18,976 nucleotides of DNA from Fidelibacterota bacterium (GTDB lineage: Bacteria > Marinisomatota > SORT01): assembly GCA_022563775.1 (NCBI GenBank), contig JADFMS010000030.1, positions 1 to 18,976 on the forward strand, given 5' to 3'. Under the pieces are notes generated by a model. That model had not been told where the DNA came from. It was given only the letters and a program-made list of their open reading frames with translations, and did no database searches. This document shows positions 1 through 7,171 of this stretch, piece after piece. Position numbers and translations under genes: made by a program. Positions within the stretch are counted from its first letter, which is position 1. Each line of letters starts with the position of its first letter.

Positions 1-176
1 TACGCGATGCGGTTGCTGCTATCTCCCCTCCGGTCGTGGAAGTCCATCTCAGCGATATCCAGTCAAGAGAAGAGTTCAGGAAAATCTCGGTAGTAGAACC
101 GGTCGCCGCAAAACAATTCTCGGGTGATGGAATCGGTAGTTATCTGAAAGCGATTGATTTTCTTCTATCTTTATAG
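1..176 (+). CDS. aroQ: 3-dehydroquinate dehydratase, type II (C-terminal part only)
   Basis: Reading from base 3 gives 57 codons and a TAG stop. They match the C-terminal third of type II dehydroquinase, the shikimate-pathway enzyme that dehydrates 3-dehydroquinate in the cytoplasm. Visible landmarks are RDAVAA, then EVHLSD, whose His is the conserved active-site histidine of the family, then SREEFR with the conserved Arg, and the closing helix SYLKAIDFLLSL. The family is usually about 145-150 residues, so some 90 residues lie off the left edge. The gene ends 20 bp before a strong hairpin terminator and converges with the next gene. It looks like ordinary core genome. Confidence 0.88.
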   Translation, partial: RDAVAAISPPVVEVHLSDIQSREEFRKISVVEPVAAKQFSGDGIGSYLKAIDFLLSL

Positions 177-195
177 AATTATAATCTTCAGTAAA

Positions 196-229
196 AAAAC
201 AGCCGACAGAATATTCTGTCGGCTGTTTT
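196..229. terminator. Perfect bidirectional Rho-independent terminator
   Basis: A 34-bp perfect inverted repeat of two 17-base arms meets at AATATT. The GC-rich core CAGCCGACAG/CTGTCGGCTG is flanked by an A-run on the left (from 193) and a T-run on the right (226-229). Both strands therefore read as a stem followed by U residues. It lies between the convergent ends of aroQ (+) and the minus-strand ORF ending at 267, and can serve both. Confidence 0.93.
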
Positions 230-266
230 AATTTCTTGCTGATTAGTTGTGATCAGATCAATGAGT

Positions 267-2354
267 TTATTTCAAGAACATCATCTTCTTCGAAATCTCA
301 CTACCGTTAACTGTCAAGCGATAGATATAGACACCCGATGCAAGCGAACCCGCATAGAAATCTTTACTATGTGAACCTGCTAACAGCCATTCATCGTACA
401 ATACCATGACCTGGCGTCCAACAAGATCATATACGACCAACTTGACATTACCACTTTCTTGAATATCAAACGGAATAGTAGTAACGGGGTTAAATGGATT
501 AGGATAGTTCTGCTTGAGTGAGAAATTCATCGGAAGACTCTTACGCTCATCACTTACTCCGATAGGATTTCTTGTATATCTTGCGATTATGATGTAATCG
601 AAGTCGGCTAAATACATTGTCAAGCCGTCTGCTGACCATGTTGCTCCTCGCGGTGCAAGAAAACCACCTGCTGAGGAATCACCAAGCGAAATACCTACAG
701 TGTCTACGTAAACGTCATTGGCAACGTCATACACAAACCATTTCGAACCGTAGTCTCCTAAGCTGCCGAAGGCGGATTTTATAAGACCTAACCAGAGATT
801 TCCATCCGGACCCCAATCTACAGAACTTGCCCATACGGCTACGTTGGTTATTGTTGAATCACCTTCGGTATCAGGAACATCAGTGAAATTTCCAAGCGTG
901 TCGATTATATCATATTTCAAAACACCCGGTAATGAGCTATTAAAATGCACTATACCGATAGCATTCCAAACAGTTCCATAGTAGATATCTTTTCCGTCAG
1001 CGGTTACTTCTAACGATCTGCTAAGCCACGGAATCGTATCAACGGCATTAGCAACAAAATCAAGACCGCTATTGAGAATTACTAACGGATTTCCTGAGCC
1101 TACCCTGCCAAGGTAGACCAGACCGTTGGCGTCCACTGCTGCATCGGTGATAGAGCCGGGGGAAACATATTTACCCAAACCGGCACCAGTCTTATAATCG
1201 ATTTTATATAGCGTGGCGAAAGACGAATAGAGTATGTTTCCGTCGTTATCTATAGCTATACCTCTCGTGCTGCCATTATCAGACACATGCCGTTCGATAG
1301 TTTCATTGGTCAAATCCCCGGATTTCTGAATATCTTCAGTTTTTCTCTCATTTAACCGTGCAGCAGCGCCTTCGGTAATGTAAAAGCGCGCCTCCGGCAA
1401 AATTTGAAGCGCAGTAGCAGGATAATAATTCGACTTTTCACTTTCAATCGACTTAGCGACTATATTCGCTTTAGCTTCTCCCGCAGCGATTATTATGGCA
1501 ACGCAATCTTTCTTGTATGTCAGTGTTTCTAATCCTATGGTAATTACCAACCTTCGGCTGGACACTTCTATACCGCCTAAATCGGTGGCTGCCGCCGCCT
1601 GAGTTTCATAATTTGTAGGTGTCAAACGAGTGACGGAAAAATGGTCGCTTCCTCTAACATTGAATCCTATATGACCGTCGGGTCCGATGCCTCCAAGGAA
1701 AAAGCCTATTCCTCCAAGCTCCCTGATCTTCGCTTCGTACTCTGTACAAAACTGATCCACAAGCTCAATCGAATCTTTTTGAAGCTTTTCAAGTTTAGTT
1801 TTTGCATAGTCCGTTCTCAAAGAGAGATCGACAACATCATCAGGAAATATTTCATTTAGAGGAAGTGAATCTGAGGTTGGAATATCGAACGTATTCAGTA
1901 AAAGCGATTTATTCGGATCGAGCCCGAACCGTTCGATATAATATTTCGATACGTAATTGTAAAAGCTGTTACGATGCGCAGGATTCATCGGATAGAACTC
2001 GTCTATCTGTACAAAATGCAATCCGGACATATCGGGCGTTTCCGCGTGCGAAATTCCCACTTCTTCAAGCTCAGCCCTAACTTTTTCAGATTGCCAATCA
2101 GTGAGAAACCGATTTACCTGCTTTATGAAATATTCGGGAGTCTTCCCCGTAGGAAGAGAAATCACTCCCTCGGGATTTTCAATCACCCATTCCAAAAATC
2201 GCAATGCTGAAAGTTTTCCCAGATCCGGAAAGTTATCAACCTGAATTACGGAAATTTTTTCAGTCGGTGCATAACACAATTTTCTGCCCGATTTGGCAAG
2301 GTAGTGTTCTTCTACTTTAGAACCCAATTTATAAACCCCAAAAAAATTACACAT
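267..2354 (-). CDS. Chimeric protein: NagB-like sugar-phosphate isomerase domain + beta-propeller + T9SS type A sorting domain
   Basis: This is one open frame of 695 residues with two unrelated halves. Residues about 35-355 resemble glucosamine-6-phosphate deaminase-like proteins: SLPTGKTPEYF (66-76) for phosphate binding, FVQIDEF (114-120), and GGIGPDGHIGFN (221-232) with the Asp-Gly-His of the active-site loop. The position of the E. coli NagB catalytic Glu148 is Val233; as I recall, this non-Glu form is typical of the Bacteroidetes-type NagB-LmbE subfamily. In that family a deacetylase-like domain should follow. Instead, from about residue 358 (near base 1283) there are beta-propeller-like repeats (GIAIDNDGNILY, AAVDANGLVYLG, SVDWGPDGNLWLG). 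Residues 611-695 are a T9SS sorting tail (QNYPNPFNP, VYDLVGRQV, SGVYIYRL, KKMMFLK). No signal peptide is visible, so a secretion tail on this cytoplasmic-type N-terminus makes little sense. The join is probably a recombination product, or an assembly join. The start codon is uncertain because no Shine-Dalgarno precedes the ATG at 2354. Confidence 0.8.
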   Translation of the reverse strand: MCNFFGVYKLGSKVEEHYLAKSGRKLCYAPTEKISVIQVDNFPDLGKLSALRFLEWVIENPEGVISLPTGKTPEYFIKQVNRFLTDWQSEKVRAELEEVGISHAETPDMSGLHFVQIDEFYPMNPAHRNSFYNYVSKYYIERFGLDPNKSLLLNTFDIPTSDSLPLNEIFPDDVVDLSLRTDYAKTKLEKLQKDSIELVDQFCTEYEAKIRELGGIGFFLGGIGPDGHIGFNVRGSDHFSVTRLTPTNYETQAAAATDLGGIEVSSRRLVITIGLETLTYKKDCVAIIIAAGEAKANIVAKSIESEKSNYYPATALQILPEARFYITEGAAARLNERKTEDIQKSGDLTNETIERHVSDNGSTRGIAIDNDGNILYSSFATLYKIDYKTGAGLGKYVSPGSITDAAVDANGLVYLGRVGSGNPLVILNSGLDFVANAVDTIPWLSRSLEVTADGKDIYYGTVWNAIGIVHFNSSLPGVLKYDIIDTLGNFTDVPDTEGDSTITNVAVWASSVDWGPDGNLWLGLIKSAFGSLGDYGSKWFVYDVANDVYVDTVGISLGDSSAGGFLAPRGATWSADGLTMYLADFDYIIIARYTRNPIGVSDERKSLPMNFSLKQNYPNPFNPVTTIPFDIQESGNVKLVVYDLVGRQVMVLYDEWLLAGSHSKDFYAGSLASGVYIYRLTVNGSEISKKMMFLK

Positions 2355-2539
2355 AATAAGAGCTTATTTTTACCGTCAATTCGCTCTCGGAGGGGTAAGT
2401 TATGACCTACGGGATTATCTTTCTACATAATATTAAGAATTAGGTGATTTTAATAGTTACGAGAATTTGACGTGCTATTAGGTATTAATCGAAGGACTTG
2501 TCATCTAAAAATAGGGCTTTACAAGATCTTTAAAGGTCT

Positions 2540-2666
2540 GGGCCCTGCTGGACTCGAACCAGTGACCGTCCGATTATGAGACTGCAGGGCGATACATGTA
2601 ACTTACTGACAATTAGTAAGTTATAGGATTTGGAAAATTACAGTTTCCAGTTATTTCCAGTAAATT
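2540..2666 (-). repeat. Copy A of 127-bp repeat carrying a tRNA-Met(CAT) 3'-half fragment
   Basis: On the minus strand the left 41 bases read as the 3' part of a tRNA: anticodon loop CTCATAA (anticodon CAT), variable loop, TTCGAGT T-loop and acceptor strand ending AGGGCCC. Nothing 5' of the loop pairs with the anticodon stem, so there is no whole tRNA. The T-stem has an A-C mismatch that copy B lacks, which fits decay of this fragment. To the right (2598-2623) is the inverted repeat TAACTTACT/AGTAAGTTA, then two tandem units of TTTCCAGT(T/A)A. Copy B is at 16711-16837 in the same orientation, with 13 mismatches and no gaps by eye. This is the pattern of an attachment site left by integration at a tRNA 3' end. 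Confidence 0.85.
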
Positions 2667-2788
2667 CGTCTATGAGTTTGATGAACTGTCATGAAATCAA
2701 ACCACGGACACATGGATTTTCAGTACTATGTGGTATACTGAGTATCAGGCACTTAGAGGAACCAGTGACCAAATAGAGACCATTTACG

Positions 2789-2814
2789 TGTCCCAATTTG
2801 TCCCGGATTGTCCC
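2789..2814. repeat. Three TGTCCC units at exact 10-bp spacing
   Basis: TGTCCC begins at 2789, 2799 and 2809, so the units fall on the same face of the helix. The array lies 123 bp from the end of repeat A, on the side that would be element DNA. Phased short repeats beside a tRNA-type core resemble arm-type integrase sites, but no integrase gene is present to support that. Confidence 0.55.
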
Positions 2815-3174
2815 GTAATGCCTTTTTGAGACACATTATGCATAGTAAATGAAGCGCTGAATTGCTCTATATCTGTAACACCTTCTATGTTTCAGATTAA
2901 GCCTTCATATTGCACTGAAAATCCTGAGGATTTCACAAGTTTTGGTACAGCTTAAAAGTGTGGTATAAGCGGGATTATTAAGACAGTGGAGAGTGTCGGT
3001 TTTGAAGATCGCGGCATTCCTCGAAAGCACTGACACAATTTTTCTCCCTGATATGGAATGACGTACAACGCGGTGGCATGCGACTCTTACTCGATTTCAA
3101 TTACATTTTGTAAAGACACGCCAATTGGATCCTGAACCTCCACTTACCTGAATGCGCTGATATTAACCTACACA

Positions 3175-6100
3175 TTACCTTTTGACTTTATTAATGATAC
3201 CGATCACTTGCAGATAGTCATCGTTTTTAGGTACAAGAATTCCTTTATCTCCTGCACTTCCCAGATCGATCATAACAAGGCCTTTCACGTCACCGTCAGC
3301 AAAGAAGCCGCTTTCCATAAAGCTGACCGGATTGAAGTGTCCTTCTCCATCTCCTTTGAGATATAACCCGATACTTGCGTCATTTCGAGGAGTTTCTACC
3401 TCGGTTGAGTATAGGTTTCCGGCTAAAACAATATCTAAATTCCCATCGCTGTTAATGTCTCCTGTTAATATTCCATTCACGGACGAGAGTTGAGCAAGAT
3501 TGGGTAAAGCGCTTAACCTGAACTTACCACTACCCAGATTTTCAATATAGGAAGTAGCAAATGTTTTTGCTTGGTAGTGAAGCGCGTCGTTTAGGTCATC
3601 CGCTCCAAAGACGTCGATCATAGTCGCGGACGCAAAATCCTTATACGATGGGAATTTGCTTTCGATGAAAGGCATTTGCCCCAGAGAACATTCTCGTCCT
3701 CTAAGCGGATATAATTCTCCACCAGCGTAGTATCCCAGGACTATGTCGAACGTACCGTTTTGGTCAAAATCGCTATAATAGACTTGAAACGGCTCTATCA
3801 CTGATGCTTTATATTTGTAATTTAAACCAATGTTCCCTACCACATAATCCGTATCCCCATCGTCATCGAAATCAGCCGACGCTATACTATACCACCAGCC
3901 GGTAGAATTTTCCAATCCTGCCTGATTAGTGACATCGGAAAATTTCCCATCGATATTTTCCAACATAAGAATCGGCATCCACTCGCCCACCAGGATGAGG
4001 TCCAGCTGCCGGTCATTATTAAAATCAGTCCAAACCGCATCGGTAACTAATCCGGCATACATTACGTCAGCTGCTATTTCCTCTGTTACATCAGTAAATT
4101 TTCCTTCGTCATTTCGCAGGATATAACTCCTTGGCGGGGAGGGATAATTACCCGGCACAACTCTTCCTCCGACAAATAGGTCCAAATCACCGTCTCCGTC
4201 ATAATCTCCCGGCACAACTGAGGAACCGCTGCTAAGCATTTTCGGTAAGAAACCTACGGTTTTTCTAAATCTGCCGCTGCCATCATTCAAATATAGTCTA
4301 TCCTGCAACTCTGGAGCATCACGTTCATACTCGTTGCCGCCGCTGACTACATAGAGATCCAAGTCACCGTCATTATCGGCATCAAAGAATGCGGCTCCAA
4401 CATCTTCACTTCTACTGTCCTTTTTCCACACTTGCGATGGAGATTCTCGAAAAGTTCCATCATGCTCTTGCAGATAAATCTTTCCCGCGAAGCCCTTTGC
4501 AGCACCTACAAAAAAATCGTCCAAGCCGTCGCCATTCAGATCTCCAACTGAAATGCCGGGACCGAAGTTGGACATCTTATGAGGAAGAAGACTATCCAAT
4601 TCGAAATCATTGTATTCGTTTTCCTGATGCTTATACGACACGCCTGACTGTTTGGTATGATCGGTGAAAAGCATCGCCCTGTCTTCACCTTTTTCATTAA
4701 GAATGGTAGTCGCATCACTCTGTCTGACATTAAGCGTTTGGTCGGCAGAAATGTTTTTAAACTTTTGAACTCTGCCGTCAGACCAGGTGATAATCAGTTC
4801 TTCTACCTTCTCATTCCCCCCCAATCCAAAATGAACTCTTCTGCCAACTGAAGATTGATAACCTCTGGTAAGATATTGTTCCTGAACTTGCATCTGGTTG
4901 CCGCTATTTATTTCTATTCTGGCACCTATTCCATCAGGATTGTCCTTGCTGCCGGTGAGTTTAACACTTAAATAATGATTTTTATTGATATTTCGGCTGT
5001 TATTTCTATAAACAAATGCGTTTTCATCAATATTGTTAACTACGAGATCAAGGTCCCCGTCATTATCAAGGTCTGCAAATGAAGCGCCATTCGAGAAGGA
5101 AGGTTGATTTAATCCCCATTCAGAGGTTTTATTTGTGAATGTCAAGTCACCGTTATTTTGATAGATATAGTTTTTAATCTTTTGTGAAGGCATGAGACCA
5201 ATCAATGATAAATTGTCTTCAAGGTCTTTCCTATGCTTCTTAGTCTGCACCAAGTAATCATTATTGTTGATATCTTTCTTCAGTCCATTGGTCACAAATA
5301 AGTCTTTATATCCATCATTGTCCAGATCGACAAATAAAGGTGCCCAGCTCCAGTCAGTATTTGATATGCCCGCAATTTGAGAAACTTCACTAAATATCCC
5401 ATTACCATTATTCATCTGAAGCGTATTAGACATGTATTGATAATGAAACCCCTCATCAACCGCGTCTTGGAATTGGCTTATATTCATACCGGACATATTA
5501 GTTTTTTTGCGATAGTTATCTTCAGCTACCATGTCAAGGACTACTATGTCAAGCCAACCGTCGTTATTATAATCAGCAATGTCGGAACCCATTGAAAAAA
5601 GCGAGGTGTGTTTTATCTTTTCTTTGAGTTTTTCAGTAAAGGTTCCATCACCGTTATTAAAGTAGAGATAATCTTGCTCAAGGAAATCATTAGCAACATA
5701 TATATCAGGTAGTCCATCGTTATTGAGATCACCGATGGAAACCCCGAGTCCAAAACCTATGGGATTTGAGTAGATACCTGCCTCTTTGCTTACCTCAATA
5801 AAATTACCTCCATCATTTCTATATAGTTTATCACCTGCGTGCGGATGTCGAACGGATTTTATTTCTTTTACGTAAAAACTCTTGTCTGATTCAATGGCAT
5901 GATTTAATAAGTACATGTCAAGGTCACCATCAATGTCATAGTCGAAGAAAACTGCCTGCGTAGAATAGCCCTTATCATCCAAACCATATTCAGCTGCTCT
6001 ATCGGTAAAAGTTAAATCGCCGTTGTTTATGAAAAATTCATTTGCCCTTTGATCTTCTTTGAATGGTCCTGACCGACATACATATATGTCTAAGAAACCG

Positions 6101-6528
6101 TCAGCATTGATATCTACCATAGTAACACCCGTTGTCCATCCACGCTTACCTTCTAATCCAGCCTTCTCGGTAATATCTTCAAACTGTAAATTTCCCTTAT
6201 TTAGATATAACTTGTTAGGCACAAGATTTCCCGTAAAATAAATATCAGGCAGATTGTCATTATTGATATCGCCAATTGCAACACCACCTCCATTGTAAAA
6301 ATAACGATAACTCAAAATATTGATCTCACTGAACTCTGGGAGTCTGTTATTAAAATGGATATTTGTATGTTCAGGGGACAATAATGTTAATAATTTGGAT
6401 TTTGATACGTCAGTGCCGTTATCACTGGATTTATTCCCGACTTCGGTATCACATCCTATTAGAAATAAAACCGTGGACATTAAAAGGCATAGAGAAAGAT
6501 TCCCGAATTGATGTCTACGAAAATTCAT
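3175..6528 (-). CDS. VCBS/FG-GAP repeat lipoprotein with ASPIC/UnbV domain (CRTAC1-like)
   Basis: A 1117-residue exported protein. The N-terminus is a lipoprotein signal: basic start, hydrophobic stretch, lipobox LIGC with Cys26. Calcium-binding-type VCBS/FG-GAP units recur through the chain, for example GDINNDNLPDIY (87-98), DIDGDLDMY (198-206), GDLNNDGLPDIY (267-278), DLDNDGDLDLVV (487-498), GDLNGDGLDDFF (662-673), DADNDGDLDLYV (717-728) and GDYDGDGDLDLF (774-785). They predict two beta-propellers, before and after an ASPIC/UnbV domain at about 518-605 (IGARIEI, LTRGYQSSVGRRVHFGLG, ITWSDGR). The length fits the large ASPIC/UnbV proteins common in FCB bacteria. The molecular role is not established: surface binding or carbohydrate-related functions are usual guesses. 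It has no T9SS tail, so lipid anchoring is the likely final location. It stands alone, with no SusC/SusD pair beside it. Confidence 0.9.
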   Translation of the reverse strand: MNFRRHQFGNLSLCLLMSTVLFLIGCDTEVGNKSSDNGTDVSKSKLLTLLSPEHTNIHFNNRLPEFSEINILSYRYFYNGGGVAIGDINNDNLPDIYFTGNLVPNKLYLNKGNLQFEDITEKAGLEGKRGWTTGVTMVDINADGFLDIYVCRSGPFKEDQRANEFFINNGDLTFTDRAAEYGLDDKGYSTQAVFFDYDIDGDLDMYLLNHAIESDKSFYVKEIKSVRHPHAGDKLYRNDGGNFIEVSKEAGIYSNPIGFGLGVSIGDLNNDGLPDIYVANDFLEQDYLYFNNGDGTFTEKLKEKIKHTSLFSMGSDIADYNNDGWLDIVVLDMVAEDNYRKKTNMSGMNISQFQDAVDEGFHYQYMSNTLQMNNGNGIFSEVSQIAGISNTDWSWAPLFVDLDNDGYKDLFVTNGLKKDINNNDYLVQTKKHRKDLEDNLSLIGLMPSQKIKNYIYQNNGDLTFTNKTSEWGLNQPSFSNGASFADLDNDGDLDLVVNNIDENAFVYRNNSRNINKNHYLSVKLTGSKDNPDGIGARIEINSGNQMQVQEQYLTRGYQSSVGRRVHFGLGGNEKVEELIITWSDGRVQKFKNISADQTLNVRQSDATTILNEKGEDRAMLFTDHTKQSGVSYKHQENEYNDFELDSLLPHKMSNFGPGISVGDLNGDGLDDFFVGAAKGFAGKIYLQEHDGTFRESPSQVWKKDSRSEDVGAAFFDADNDGDLDLYVVSGGNEYERDAPELQDRLYLNDGSGRFRKTVGFLPKMLSSGSSVVPGDYDGDGDLDLFVGGRVVPGNYPSPPRSYILRNDEGKFTDVTEEIAADVMYAGLVTDAVWTDFNNDRQLDLILVGEWMPILMLENIDGKFSDVTNQAGLENSTGWWYSIASADFDDDGDTDYVVGNIGLNYKYKASVIEPFQVYYSDFDQNGTFDIVLGYYAGGELYPLRGRECSLGQMPFIESKFPSYKDFASATMIDVFGADDLNDALHYQAKTFATSYIENLGSGKFRLSALPNLAQLSSVNGILTGDINSDGNLDIVLAGNLYSTEVETPRNDASIGLYLKGDGEGHFNPVSFMESGFFADGDVKGLVMIDLGSAGDKGILVPKNDDYLQVIGIINKVKR

Positions 6529-6654
6529 TTTTACTTGGTCTGTGTTTTTAGTCTCACTGTTCGATTGGTTTTACTTTACTAATTGTAAATATAAGAGGCA
6601 AGATAAAGGTATAGTTGTGATCATGAATAAGAGCGTCCGAACCCCCATTTTCTC

Positions 6655-6835
6655 ATAATTCGTCAACTTTATGATGTTCTTCATGGACCTGTGATACCAT
6701 TCTATCTTACCCTGCGTCATAGGATGATACGGAGTCCCTCTGATGTGTTTAATACCCTGTGTAAAGAGATATTCCCCAAATTCAACCCGGTATATAACAG
6801 GAACCGTTATCTGAGAGCAGCTTGGGCCTTTGCAT
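6655..6835 (-). pseudogene. IS3-family transposase (OrfB, integrase core) remnant
   Basis: Two adjoining minus-strand frames together spell the end of an rve/DDE integrase core. The first reads QRPKLLSDNGSCYIPG, with the second catalytic Asp in SDNG. After a one-base shift near 6785 the second reads GEYLFTQGIKHIRGTPYH and continues PMTQGKIEWYHRSMKN, with the catalytic Glu in GKIE. Homology stops at about KLTNY. The start of the domain with the first Asp, the HTH subunit OrfA and any terminal inverted repeats are missing. It is a dead internal scrap, joined through about 70 bp of unassigned sequence to the nagB-like fragment. Confidence 0.85.
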
Positions 6836-6904
6836 GGTATTCATAATCACTGACACTGGGAATCTCTATTTCATGCCACTCAGACTTTTTTTTAACACAC
6901 GCTG

Positions 6905-7082
6905 CTTCAAGCTCTGCCCTAACTTTTTCAGATTGCCAATCTGTGAGAAACCGATTTACCTGCTTTATGAAATATTCGGGAGTCTTCCCCGTAGGAAGAG
7001 AAATCACTCCCTCGGGATTTTCAATCACCCATCTCGCAAAAATCGCAACGCTGAAAGTTTTCTCAGATCCGGAAAGTTATCA
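6905..7082 (-). pseudogene. Second, broken copy of part of the nagB-like gene
   Basis: This 178-bp stretch aligns almost base for base with 2063-2238, inside the nagB-like half of the left ORF. It codes for the same residues around ENPEGVISLPTGKTPEYFIK and on to RFLTDWQSEKVRAELE. A 2-bp insertion at about 7032-7036 breaks the frame relative to the long copy. Similarity begins and ends abruptly, so only about residues 39-97 of the family are represented. It sits next to the IS3 remnant, in the same orientation as the long copy 4.8 kb away. Confidence 0.88.
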
Positions 7083-7159
7083 GTGTTAAGCGTCGAATGA
7101 ATTCGGACAGATTTGTACTGATTATTTAGATACACTTTTTGTAACTTCTATCAACAAAG

Positions 7160-7165
7160 AAGGAG
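7160..7165 (+). promoter_or_regulatory. Shine-Dalgarno AAGGAG for the M16 peptidase gene
   Basis: AAGGAG lies 6 bases before the ATG at 7172 and is the best ribosome site nearby. It supports the longer start, although the export signal begins only at an inner ATG at 7223. Confidence 0.6.
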
Positions 7166-7171
7166 TTAGAG

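Larger units (their letters stand above)
2355..3174. other. Gene-poor 820-bp interval with integration-site-like sequences
   Basis: No credible gene on either strand. It holds the tRNA-Met 3'-end repeat (2540-2666) and a three-unit 10-bp array (2789-2814). The stretch 2820-3174 shows nothing I can assign. On the minus strand just right of the tRNA-like part, a short frame ends FIKLIDEFTGNNWKL-stop. It could be the tail of a lost gene, but is too short to claim. Confidence 0.6.

Noticed and set aside
2540..2580. Intact tRNA-Met gene
   Set aside because: No D arm, and the 5' side of the anticodon stem does not pair; only the 3' half is present. The same applies at 16711-16751.
2840..3170. Degenerate integrase gene next to repeat A
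   Set aside because: I looked for tyrosine recombinase motifs (R..HxxR..Y) on both strands and found none; only a short uninformative frame end lies nearby.
3175..6528. Repeated Asp-rich motifs as a DNA repeat or CRISPR-like array
   Set aside because: They are protein-level VCBS/FG-GAP motifs at irregular spacing with diverged DNA; no CRISPR repeats or spacers occur anywhere in the window.
6822..7100. 92-residue plus-strand frame across the nagB fragment and IS remnant
   Set aside because: The opposite strand has clear family matches; a similar antisense frame also occurs over the long nagB copy.
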